The position numbers and the translations under genes are program-made. From NCBI RefSeq assembly GCF_030463565.1, contig NC_134655.1:3918372-3982371 (forward strand): a DNA stretch of 64,000 nt, given 5' to 3'. Below, one piece after another: positions 43,067 through 54,241 of this stretch. The stretch is from Pelecanus crispus (taxonomy: Eukaryota > Chordata > Aves > Pelecaniformes > Pelecanidae). Below the pieces are notes generated by a model that was not told the origin of the DNA, did not search any database, and saw only the letters and a list, made by a program, of their open reading frames with translations. The stretch's first letter is position 1. Every line of letters begins with the position of its first letter.

Positions 43067-45689
43067 ATTTTTAATTAGTTTGTGTAAATCTGCTCTGAAG
43101 TGTGTTGGGAAGAGGATGCATTTTGTACTGCTAAAAATAAATATGTATGAAATTTGTATATTAGATTTCTCTTAGGGAAACAGGCTAAAATTCGTGTGTT
43201 AAATTTAAGTGCAAAAAGATAAATGGAATTTGATTAAAAAAACATAACTCTGCAAGTATACTGCTTTTAATGATTTTGATACATTCATGGAGCTTTTTTC
43301 AAATGCTTTAAATCCTAACATGAGTCATTACATCCACTAGCAATTTCTGTAGACAGTGAAGCACTTCCTTATAGGAATTAATTTGACAGCATAGCAACTT
43401 AAATAGCTGCTTTAACCTCCCATCCTTGAAGATCTGATGGTGAAACCACTTCATCATTTCCTCTGTAATACTGTAAAATATTGTATTGTATGTTCTTTCA
43501 AGATCTGAAATTATCTTTGTGTACATAACTGTATAAACATACATACACATGTACAGCTCTGCAGACATGCACTTCTATGTATTTTCAGATAGCTCTTTAT
43601 AGGATTAGCTTGGCATGTGGAATGAGACAGCTGCATCATCAGACTATGATATATATTCTTTTGCAGAGCTCTCAAAAGCTAGGAGACTTCTTTCAAATAA
43701 CATGTTGGAAATAATGTCCTTCACAAATATTCATGGTTTCCATTGCCTCATTTTTCAGAGTGCGGTGCACTTCTAGCAATGGCCAGCCCATGAGGCAGTC
43801 TCTTATGTCAAAAATTGCAGCTCAGAAAAAGGTTGTTGGTGAGCTTTGTTTTATCTTTTGTACAAATATGCGTTTTTCTTAATATTTTACCAAATAATAA
43901 TCTGCATTTCTATGAATAAAACTTATTCCAACCAGGAGGACTGTGGGTGAAAGTACAAGTTACAAGGCCTGGTTTATATTGGTAGAGTGGCCATAGATGT
44001 TCTATCTAGAAAAGCTGAATGGTGTAAGTTTGTAGGAATGGCTTGAGCAGAGCTGGGAACACGTGGCATGGAGTCACTCTTGTTATAATGGAGAACACGT
44101 GGGCTGAGAAACCCAAGAAGAGAGAACTAAACTGGAAGTAGTACATAGCAAGAACAGGAGGCTGGGAAGGTCAGTCCCTCCTAGGCACAGGAGGGAATTG
44201 CACAAGTCACAAACATGCACACAGGGCTATATGCAATCACAGGTTTTTAGGCACCATTGCAAAAGCAAAATGCTAGAGGAATTGGTACAAAAAGTGCAAT
44301 AAAATATGTATTAACATGATGAAATATATATTGGAATGAATATTAAGTGGGATAAGCATGACTCAACTGAAACAAGTCTGGCAGGCTATAAGTGCCTTAT
44401 GGAGAAGCCCCATGGCATGTTAGCCCAGTGCAGATGTTGGAGAGCTTCCACGCTGTGTCTTATTGCACAAAACACTCCTTCTCTATGTTGAGACTATGCT
44501 TTAAAGGGAAATTTGGCACCTTTTGATTTCCCCTTCAAAAGGAGGGCTGGTAGGGAGCTGTCACGGCCTCCTGGGGCAGGACAAAATGCTGATGCTTCAA
44601 GCCACAGGGATGCCCAGCCTGGCAATGAAGTATGTTGCATGCATGCACACAGTGATAGTCTTTTCTGTGACAGTCTCTTACAGAAAGGAGGGAGGAGAGG
44701 TGAAATATTTTCTATAACTCATTCCCATTCCAACACATTGAGAGAACACTGTAGAACAAGACAGACCTCAAAAGGAGAAGCCCTGGGCCCAGTTCTACAC
44801 TGACTTACGTCATCTTCAGTTCTACTAAAGGCACTAGAGTTGTGCAGGGCATAACAAAGGCAATAACTTATTACCAACTCTTCATCATGCTGAGGCTTGC
44901 AAAGGTCTCTAGCACAGTGGCCATAGTGATTCAGAGGACACAGCGCTCTGAATACATCTCCACCAAGCAAGATCTCTTTGGGAATGAAACTCCAAGGCTC
45001 CTGTGGTCATGCTTCTTAGCTGTTTATAGTTTTGGCCATAACCCTATAGTAACTGTTACTATTAATCATATTACTATCATATTCCTGCAAAGCATCAGGG
45101 AAGGCTTTCCAGACAGATTAATCACTAATGAATTTGTAATCTGGCTTTGATCACTCATTCCTTTTGAATGCTGGTAGGTGGAGTTTACATGCCAAGATTT
45201 TCTGTATAATGAAGATGCTGCCTCTAAGGATCCTTTGGAATTAATTTTTCAAATTTGGATCTAATATGCATGCTGGGCAGCTCACATCGTTGTTTTTCTC
45301 CTGATTTAATATTGAGAAGAAGGGACTTTGGCAAATTATACAGATATGCAGGCCTCCACATGCTCCTACTGAAATAAACAGCAACGTTCTCTCTGCATTT
45401 GGAGAAAGCTGGAGCAGACAGGTAGAAGTACTTGCAATCATGAAGGCAGATGGAGAGTTATCACAGAGTTTGAGCAAATGGCTTTTGAAAGTGACTGACA
45501 AAGGTTCAATCTCTAATTCTTCCACACTGGTTTACAGCACTGAAACCTTTTGCAATGTTAGCAGCATCTGACATCAAATATCCAGCAAATAATTATGGTC
45601 AGCTTTGACACAGCAAAGTAGAAATCTCATTTCTGGTGAGGCATAAATGTCAGAATACTGTCTGCACAATAGCCAAAGGCTGTGTGAAT

Positions 45690-45800
45690 TGTAATTAAAA
45701 GCATTTCATTTAAGTTAATCTTCATTAAGAACATAATTATGTCCGCACGCAAATTGCTTCAATCTAATTGTCACAGTTGTAAATAACTAGTTATATTAAC
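45690..45800. promoter_or_regulatory. Possible conserved regulatory block, homeodomain-type motifs
   Basis: An AT-rich 110-bp stretch with many ATTA/TAAT cores, including GTAATTAAAA, TAAGTTAATC, TTCATTAAG, CATAATTATG and TCTAATTG. Such clusters are common in developmental enhancers, and DCX is a developmental neuronal gene. The call is inference from motif density only, without conservation data. Confidence 0.2.
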
Positions 45801-46410
45801 CAGCTTTTCTTCAGAATAAACTAGCTAAGAGATTATCAACTGTTTTAGAGCAAAAGCAGAGGGTGTCTGTTAGTGAACCTGTAAGATGTGCATGTGTGGA
45901 ATTAGACCAAACTGGCCGTCCTTGCCCCTGCAGGCACTGCAGAGTGGTACCAGCTCACATATCCCCCCTGGCTCCAAATCAGCTGTTGTGCACAGATGAG
46001 AGGATACTGTCTTGGAACTTCAGTAATTTATTAGAACTGGGTTGTAGCGAAGCAAAGCAAAAGGTCTTCCCTCCCGCAAATGGATCAAACTTGATTTTCC
46101 AAGGGGTGTTTTAGTCTACAACAACACTGGCCTCAGCCTTGTCCCTGTCTTGTAGGCATGAAAGTATATGGGAAAAGTCTACCTTCCATAAAGTCGTCAC
46201 TTTCTAGTCAGATTATGTATGAAATGTATATATGGACCTTGCTGTCCTGATGCCCGCAGGAGAACTGCGCGTTGCAGGAGCCTGGAGCTATATGCTATTG
46301 GCAATGTTCCTCTGGTGGAGACAGGCCAACGTCTTCCACTGGTCAAGGGGCATCTACCAGTAGATTACTGGAATTCTTTCCTTCACGTCTCTTGATTGCT
46401 ATGGGAATTT

Positions 46411-46480
46411 AGGGCCTGATTCAACGCATGTTGATGTCAATGGGGAATTTTTCCCACTGGGCTCTGTGAGATCAGAATCA
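46411..46480 (+). repeat. Ancient MITE-like relic
   Basis: GGGCCTGATTCAACGCATGT, then TGATGTCAATGGGGAATTTT, then TCCCACTGGGCTCTGTGAGA TCAGAATC resemble the amniote palindromic repeat 'gggcctgattctgc..ttgaagtcaatggcaaaactcccattgacttc'. Diverged and partial. Confidence 0.45.
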
Positions 46481-49400
46481 CGTCTGCTATAGAGGAGTGA
46501 AGAATGTAATACATGTTGGATTCTGCTGAGAGCAACCTGACCTGAATCCAAAGAGGCTGAGAGTAGCTACTGCAAGAGTTAGGTTAGAAAAGAAATGATT
46601 TAGTTGTCTTTACTGCCTCAGGAAACAACACCATGAATGCACGTAAGAAATTAAATAGCACTTGGGAGATGAGTAAAAATAGTCTTATAAGTGGACGTGA
46701 ATACTTGAAATGAATGTCCTAACAACATAGTTTAAAAGTAGAAGGAGCTTTTAACTGTTGTCAGTGCTCTTCCCAAATAATCTGCACTGTTACTGCTAAT
46801 TGGCATAAATCTTGCTTATAATACCCATAGAAGAGATTTGCACTGAATCCATTGCTAATCCTATAAACTGGTGAGTTTGATAAAGTAGGTTGCTCTGGGC
46901 ATTGCTAATTTTATTTTCATGCTTCCACTTGCTATCATTCATTAACCCCCAAATGGCAAGCTGGTCTGTATACACAAACAAGAGAGCAATAGTCATCTTA
47001 TTAGTGGCTATAACTGTGAGTGGGAAATGACAATAAAATGAATACCTATACAATTTAAATAGGATGCCTTTTCTTGTGTGTTGGTATGATGCTGCCTGCT
47101 AAAAAAAGGGCCAGGTTCTCATCAGCACATGCAAAATTAAATCTAGTACAAGGAAATTCTATATTGAATGGCATTATTTTTCACATGGCTTACTACTATA
47201 TCCCAGGCACCACCATATGTAATACTACTGCTCTTTGTATCTCATCGTCTTATTCATTTAAAAGTACATATGTCACGTTGTTTAAATTCTGCACCACACA
47301 GAGCAGCTATCAAGCACTGATAGCATATCTAGGGCTCAAACCTGGCCATGTGTCTCGTTGGGTGTAGTACTAACTAGGTTCAAAGACCAAATTCTGGCAT
47401 TACAGTGGATGAGACATCCTTCATCGGTATTAGACGAGATGCAAAGGACTGAATAAGTGCCCCTGGGGTCTCTTCAGACATGTCCGTTTAAGGCAGAATC
47501 GGAGTGTACTACTGGAGCACAGTGGAAAGGCTTACAATATTGATGCTTTATTTTTAATTCAATATAGGTGAGCTGGGCACCTTTAAGAGGATTACAAAAA
47601 CAAAGGCTTAGGCCTAAGACTTCCCAGATTTCCCTTTACATCCTGAAGAGAAGAAAAATCTGTTCAGGAAAAGACTGGAAGCTTTATCTGCCAGCCACTG
47701 GCCTAAATTTTACATCTAGTAGCCAGAATAACATAAAAATCCACACTTATGAGTCAATCTCTTATCGTGATATAATGCTTAGTTATATGAACACCTGGTA
47801 GTCCTTAAATAATTGTATACTGATACAGTCTGGGTTTGCTTCCAGTGAAGGAAGTTTGGATGCAAAATAGCATCTTACTAAACTAAGTAGTAACCAGGAG
47901 AGTTTGGTTTGCATACAAGTACCAGGAAGCTCTGCATTGAAGACCTGCCCACTGCTCTCCCAGTAACCCGTGGCTCCCGAGCAGCACGGTCCTGTGCTCG
48001 GCAAGAGCCCCGTACAAAACATGTTGTGTGTGCCCAAAGAGCGATTTCCACGGTCAGAACTCTACCAAATAAAACGGTGACTTAGTGCAACGCACTAGAG
48101 GGACAGTGGCTGGATCTACGGAACCAGATCAGATAACTAGGGAAAACGGACAGCATACTTCTCAAACTTTTTACGTATAAGTCAGCTTGGATAAGAGAAT
48201 TTAATACTTGCCTAGGTATCACAAGGAAGTGAAAAGCAATTGCAGAGAAAAATATACCATTCATTATCTAAGGCTAATTTTCTTCTAGGCAGCCAGAGCT
48301 ATTTTCTTCTTTTAGGCAAGAAGGCTGCCTTGGAACAAAAACAATACAAAGGTCTGGATTATGTATTCTCTTGAGGAAAAACCCAAAATATTTAGCCTGG
48401 ACTACAGAGGAAAAACAGTGTCAATTTTTTAAAATTACTTTGGCATGTTTGAGTTCAAGACAGCACAGTAAAAGCAAAATGCTTGTTAAATCATTCTAGT
48501 GTGCAAGTATCATGGTAGATTTGATGTTCCAAGAATTGACTGCACCAGCATGCTAATTGCCAGGATATGGTATTTTAATTTTTTTTTTTAAAGGATGTAC
48601 ATGTGTTGCCTTATTTGGTCACAGCTGCTTTACTGCCTCTTGGTACAGAGGAAAAATTAAGGGAAAGAAAAAGGGCAGTTGGTTTAGTACAGTGACATTT
48701 TAGTGAACTCTAGCACCACATTCCCTATGGAAATATATATTCTGGACTGAACAGTATTTCTTCAGAGACACCAATGAAAATATAGCACTGGTCTTGTTGC
48801 AATTACTTTTCTCCACTTACTCTTGCTATCCCATGCTTCAGAGATGCTGTGTTTCTGTAGTTCTTATTGAATCCAACTGGAATTGCAGACATTCGACGTT
48901 TCTTAAAAAAGCTCAGCCCGCGCTGTCTGCACTAGATGTTTATTAGAGTGCTGGAGCAAATTGAAAGCATACCACTGTGGGTATAGAGATGATCTCCACA
49001 GGAGAGGCTGATATTGCTGGATTACCTGTCAAAAATGATCTGAGATGAAAGGGGAAGGGAGCAAAGGGAAGCTATAAAACATTTGAGGGGAAAAAAATAA
49101 AAATACAAAGTTTTAGAAGTGCTGTCAGTATAGTCAGGGCGTAAAGTCAGACTGATGCTTTGTATAATTCTTCTAACTTCAGTAGATTTGTACCGAGAGG
49201 CTTGTATGCCAATACAGATTTGGCCCTTTTGTTTACATTCCTTCTCATAGCTGTATGTTCAGTCTTTATGCAGTGTCTACATATGAGTTTATGTATGAGC
49301 AGCATTTCCACCATGAACACACAGCAAGCCTTGTTTCTTTCTTGGCAACCACAACAAAATTAAAAAAAAAAACCCACAACAACAAAAGCAAACAAAACAC

Positions 49401-49771
49401 CCGCATCTTTTAACTGCTATTAAGGTATCAGCTTTGCGGAACCTAACAAAGGGTTATTTAACATCCTTTTGGTTTAACTGTAGCTGCAAAGTTACTGATC
49501 TCGAGAGTCATAATGAGGACTCAGAATTGGTGCTTTGACCCAGGGCTGTTGGGTGCCTAAGTGAGATCAGAAGCAGACTCAAAACCTGCAAAGAACAAGA
49601 AATACTTCCTTTTCTGCAGAGGTGAGGATCGTCAGGAATGGTCGGGGGGAGGAAAGAATCTACGCTATCTACCCCTGGAAAGGCGCAGACTACTGAAAGG
49701 TGCTACCCGTGCTCGTTATTGTCTCACACCAGAGCGCGGTTGAGAATGAAGAGCTCAGTCCAGTTCCTGCA

Positions 49772-49788
49772 AGCAGCAGCAGCAGCAG
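49772..49788. repeat. Short AGC (CAG) trinucleotide run
   Basis: About five perfect AGC units plus a partial unit. Intronic, so not a polyglutamine tract of DCX. Potentially length-variable. Confidence 0.8.
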
Positions 49789-51040
49789 AGAGAAGCCCTG
49801 TGTGGGCAGATGCCAGGCTCGTGTTCTTCACACCAGCAGAAATGGAAACGACGTAGTCAGTCTTGAGGGGTGAGGGCTGGGGAAGAGATAGAGAGTGAAG
49901 GATAGGTGAAATGCTGATGAATTCATGCAGCAGTGGAGAAAGGAGGAAAAAATCCAGATGTGTTCTTTCTGTGGTTCAAATAAGAAAAGCAGTACCCAAT
50001 TATCCTGGAGACTGCACAAAGGGAATGTAAATGTGTACAACCATCTGCAGCTGGCTGATCTGTGAGCTCATATAGTCACCTCTGCACCTGTAGAAGTGGA
50101 ATTTGGTATTTCACAGAGATTGGGAAAGAAACAGATACAGTTCTGCCTGTAAGTCTCTGGCCATCTCCCGTTTCTCTTATATATCTCTTGGGGGAATCTC
50201 ATAGCAATTAGTTTCTAATTGCTTCAGTAGTCTACAACTCATTTTATGAGAAGTGCCATCCCAATATAATGGTTCTTGCATGTTTCACAGAAGCAGAAAT
50301 TAATTGCATCATAATTTTTAAAACTCCTTTCTGTTCCCCCTTCTTCCATCCCATAATACTTTATATTTCAAAAAGAAAGGCAAAATATTAAAAAGGAATG
50401 TTTGGGTTTTTTTTTTTAAGCAGGTACTCTCCTGCCACTGCTCAATGGCAAAGATTCGCCTGGATTATATGTACATTTATTATAATGATGTCATTTGAAT
50501 GATACTCCCAAAATTAGTGTGGGCCCTTTAATACCTCTCCCAGGTGCTATTTAGTTGGGGTGAGAAGGCTTTAACCTTCTGCCTTTCGGAATCCCCCTAG
50601 TAAATCAACTGCACCTTGGGATCATCTCCAAATGAAATTTGCTTGCTACACAGCAGCAAGGAGACGTGATAGGATTATAAAACAGGACTATTTTTCACTG
50701 CAGAAATGCTTGAACTCACTCCAGACAATTATGCAGCCTGCCATTTTACACATCATCTATTTCAGTATTCCTGCATCAATTATTCCATTAACATTACTGC
50801 ATACTAAGCTAGAACTTGTCATTGGTCCTGTAGACATGGAAGGGATGGGATATATTTCAAATTTAAAAAAGAAAAAAAAGGTATTTCCATGCAAGAAGCT
50901 TTGGGACATTCATTTCGGCAGCCTCACTGCATGTTCTGTACAAAGTATTTTTATCTCCCAGCCTGCTTAACATTGTTAATTTCTACCCTAATATGGTTTA
51001 GCTCAGGACACAATGCTGAATTTTCCATTACTCTGTTAGC

Positions 51041-51385
51041 TGTCAGCTGAATCAAAAAGACCTGTTAATTAGAAAAAAATTTAATAGCTTTATTCAAAGA
51101 TTAACAGAAATTAGGGTGAAAACAAAATTGTTCCAACAGGGAGGGCATACACATTTGCTGTAAATTCAGGAAATCTCCCAAAACACAAAGAACATGTTCA
51201 GAATTATAATTAAGGAAAAAATTTTAACTCTCTGAAAGAACAGCTTGATAGCAATTGTTACTTTCCTTTAGATTTAATGTAGCATCTGTTACAATTTAAT
51301 TTTTAAAAGGACACCATTTTTAATTCCCATTAATCTCCCGAATTAACAGTGTAATAAAGATCCTTGCAAACATTGAAATTTAACT
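51041..51385. promoter_or_regulatory. Possible conserved AT-rich regulatory block
   Basis: About 345 bp dense in TTAATTAG, TTTAATAG, TATAATTAAGG, CATTTTTAATTCCCATTAAT and AATTAACAG cores. It also has facing SOX-like half sites, AACAAAATTGTT, at 51121-51132. The composition resembles conserved non-coding elements around neural genes. This is inference from composition and motifs only. Confidence 0.2.
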
Positions 51386-54225
51386 AGTCAAAATGCCTTT
51401 AGGAGCCTTTACAGAATATTTTAGCATTTGAGCAACAGCTTTGATGCTGTGAGTGGGGTGAAATGCAAAGTCAGTGTTAATTAGATACAGAACCAGTTGC
51501 ATCTTCTCATCTTCTTCAGAAATTCGGCTGACTTGGATCCACAGGCTGCAAATGAAGTTACACTGTTGGAGGACAGGATGGTTTGTTCGCTCTCAGGTTT
51601 GGAGATGCGTATTAGGAAGGATGACTTGAAGGTTGAATACTTCATACTTGTGTCTTTTTTCCATTAAAGTTGATAGCATGAAGTAAAAATGTTAGCTTTT
51701 TCTACATCTCCTTTGATGAGCAAGTGTTCTGGATTTTGCAGACGTTGAACAAAACAGAGGGGAACCTGTACAAAATACGAGCTCAGGGACACATCCAAGA
51801 ATTAATTAATAGAAGAAGTATCTTTAGAAATGATAAAAATAGCAGAGGTGTTTGAAAGGCTGTGCAACTGGAGACCTAGAGCCTGAATAAAACCAGTGTA
51901 GGCTGAGAGACAAATATGTCCATAAGCTGAATTGACAGAATAGTCTTGTCTGGTCAGAAAAGGTTTTTAATTACAACCAAGTTAGAGTGCATCTTCCCCA
52001 GGAAAAATGGTGATAATACATTGCCATTAACATATGCTGTCTACCGCAAATGCCAAGGAAGACAAGGTTATCCGTAGTGAAGTGTGTTAGTGTGCTGCTG
52101 TGCTAGGGGAGGTGCAGGCAGTTCGAAACGAGCTGCCTTCAAAGTCAGTGCTGATGCCTGACTTTAACTGAAGTGTCCTCAAGCTCTCCTGATGCACTAA
52201 TAATAAGGGCAAGTCTGACACTGATTTTTCCCTAGCACTTATTTTGGAAGGAAGTTACTGATGTCAGGAGGACTCATGACAATGTCGAAAAACTACATTT
52301 CTTAAAGAAAGGCTGCCTCAGTGAGTAAAACACATCCACTTGTTACATGGAAACCAAATCTGTTCATATTTAAGATTATTTCCTTTGTCACTCTGTGTGA
52401 TTATCGAAAACAGAATTTCCTCTCTTAGGTCTCTTTACACCACATCGCAAAGAGGCTGTAGGAACAAATCCTGCTATTTCGTACAACTGTGTAATCCTCT
52501 TCATTCTGCCAGATCTTTATTCTGCCCGAAAGCACTGTGCAGGCATGCTGCCCTCTGCTTCCATGGCTACGTGCTGGGCAGTAGTTTGGCAGAATGGGTG
52601 GGTTGCAAGACAGTGGACTTATCCCTAGAAAATGGAAATGCATGAATAAATCAGTTTTGTCCCTCTGTGAGGGTTCATCTTTGGCCACTGCTGTACTGGG
52701 CTGAAGTCCATAACTGTACCCAGGTGGGTGAAAGTACAAAGGGAGCTCTTTGGTAGCTGGCCAATGTGCTGTCCTTTGAAATGTTTGGGCTGAGAATTAA
52801 GTTCTTGATGCATCTGACCATGAAGTAATTAACTGGAGGAAGTATTTTTACATAATGCTGACTGATAAGAGAAAAGAAGGAGCAAGAGCCAGGAATACTG
52901 GTAAGACGTCGAGGAGGGAGAGACTCCCAGGGCACCCTTCTAGTGGGTAAGGAAAGCAGAGATGTCATCTTAGTCTTTTAAGCAGACAACACATGCTGCA
53001 TGTGGGGATGAGAGCAGTTCTCACAGCTGCAGTTTTACATCTTCCCTTCCCCACCATCTTCCCCAAACGAAAGTCAGCAGGCAGAGGGGTGGCTGTGGGG
53101 ACATTGGTTCTGACCTTCTTTCTCATGCACCAGCTAGGTGCTGTGGCATGGGGTACAGAGATAAGGGCTCCTTGGGGGAAGCAGGGACCAGCTGTGAGAC
53201 CAAGTCAGGGTGTGGCTGTTGGTCTCCTCCAGCCCCTTAGAGCTTCCTTACAAGTAGTAAATGCTTGGTGTAGCTTTTCATCCTTCTGGGCCTGTTGGTC
53301 AGCTAATGGTAACATTCTTCCTGTGCTCCCTGAAGATGGAGGGGGTTGCTTGCAGGCACACACCAAACTATTCAATCCTGGTGCAGGGTCTTTTGTTTGT
53401 TTGTGTTTTAACCAGGGTGAGGATCTATTTACCAATGCCTCTCCATCACCATCAGTGCCATTGTTACAGTTTAAGAAAAACTCACACAAAGCTGAACAAG
53501 AGCCTTTCTCTTTTATGAAGATATGCACAATAGGATCAGCAACAGCTACAGGTTTTAGGAGCTTGTTGCTGGCAATCCCATTAACTGGAAATTCCAGCCC
53601 ATTGTTTCTTCAGCCTGACCTTGAGTAGGTTGATACGTTCCCTGTGCCCCTACATTCAAGGCTCCCATTTCAAGTAGTGTTGCTTGACCTTGGCCATGAT
53701 ACTTGGCCATGGAGTCATGCTACATCCAAATGCTCTTTTGTAGTCCAGAACTACTGTTCCCTCTCAAGAGTGATGAGTGGGGACAATTAGGAAGAACGGT
53801 TTGACAGTTCTCTGAATTCTTAAGTGCTACCTCTTTTGGGGCAATTTGTGCTGGAAATCTTTCCTTTCATAGTCTTAATCTGTCACCTAGAATTTTTGGT
53901 TTATGGTTTTCTGACTGGAGAAAGGGTAATCTTTTATACATAGGTCTTGATGGCTGTGTTCCTTATGCCCCGAAACTGCACAGCACATTTATCCTCAACC
54001 TAATACCCTCATGAATGCAAGAGCAAGCCTTTCTTCTAGGTAACAAGAATCAACAACCTGAATATCTGTTTCGTAGTCCCCTCCATATGCATAGGGAATG
54101 GAGATAACAAACTAACCTTTCTTCCAGAGACTAACTGGATTTCACACCGTTTGGAAGCACCACTAATTCACCAGATATATTAAATTCAGCTTTAACATTC
54201 CTACTGGGTAGCTTGGCTGTTGACA

Positions 54226-54241
54226 CCCCCCCCCCCCCCCC
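54226..54241. repeat. Poly-C run (16)
   Basis: Sixteen uninterrupted C after TTGACA. Prone to length error and polymorphism. Confidence 0.9.

Larger units (their letters stand above)
42939..46410. other. DCX: DCX intron 2, nothing coding recognised
   Basis: AT-rich unique DNA apart from the microsatellite near its start. A possible old MITE-like arm is seen at 44785-44825 (GGGCCCAGTTCTACACTGAC). An AT-rich block rich in homeodomain-type core motifs lies at 45690-45800. Confidence 0.45.
46481..54225. other. DCX: DCX intron 2, nothing coding recognised
   Basis: Mostly unique AT-rich DNA. A possible old repeat arm lies at 47381-47400 (GACCAAATTCTGGCATTACA, starting a base or two earlier). The 211-codon frame at 52993-53628 is the longest non-DCX, non-CR1 plus-strand frame after exon 1's read-through. 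It has no recognisable domain, is overlapped by frames in other phases and strands, and has no splice context, so it is not called as a gene. Confidence 0.45.

Noticed and set aside
52993..53628. 211-codon plus-strand frame
   Set aside because: No recognisable family or domain, opposite-strand frames overlap it, and there are no supporting splice or polyadenylation signals. It sits inside the DCX intron.
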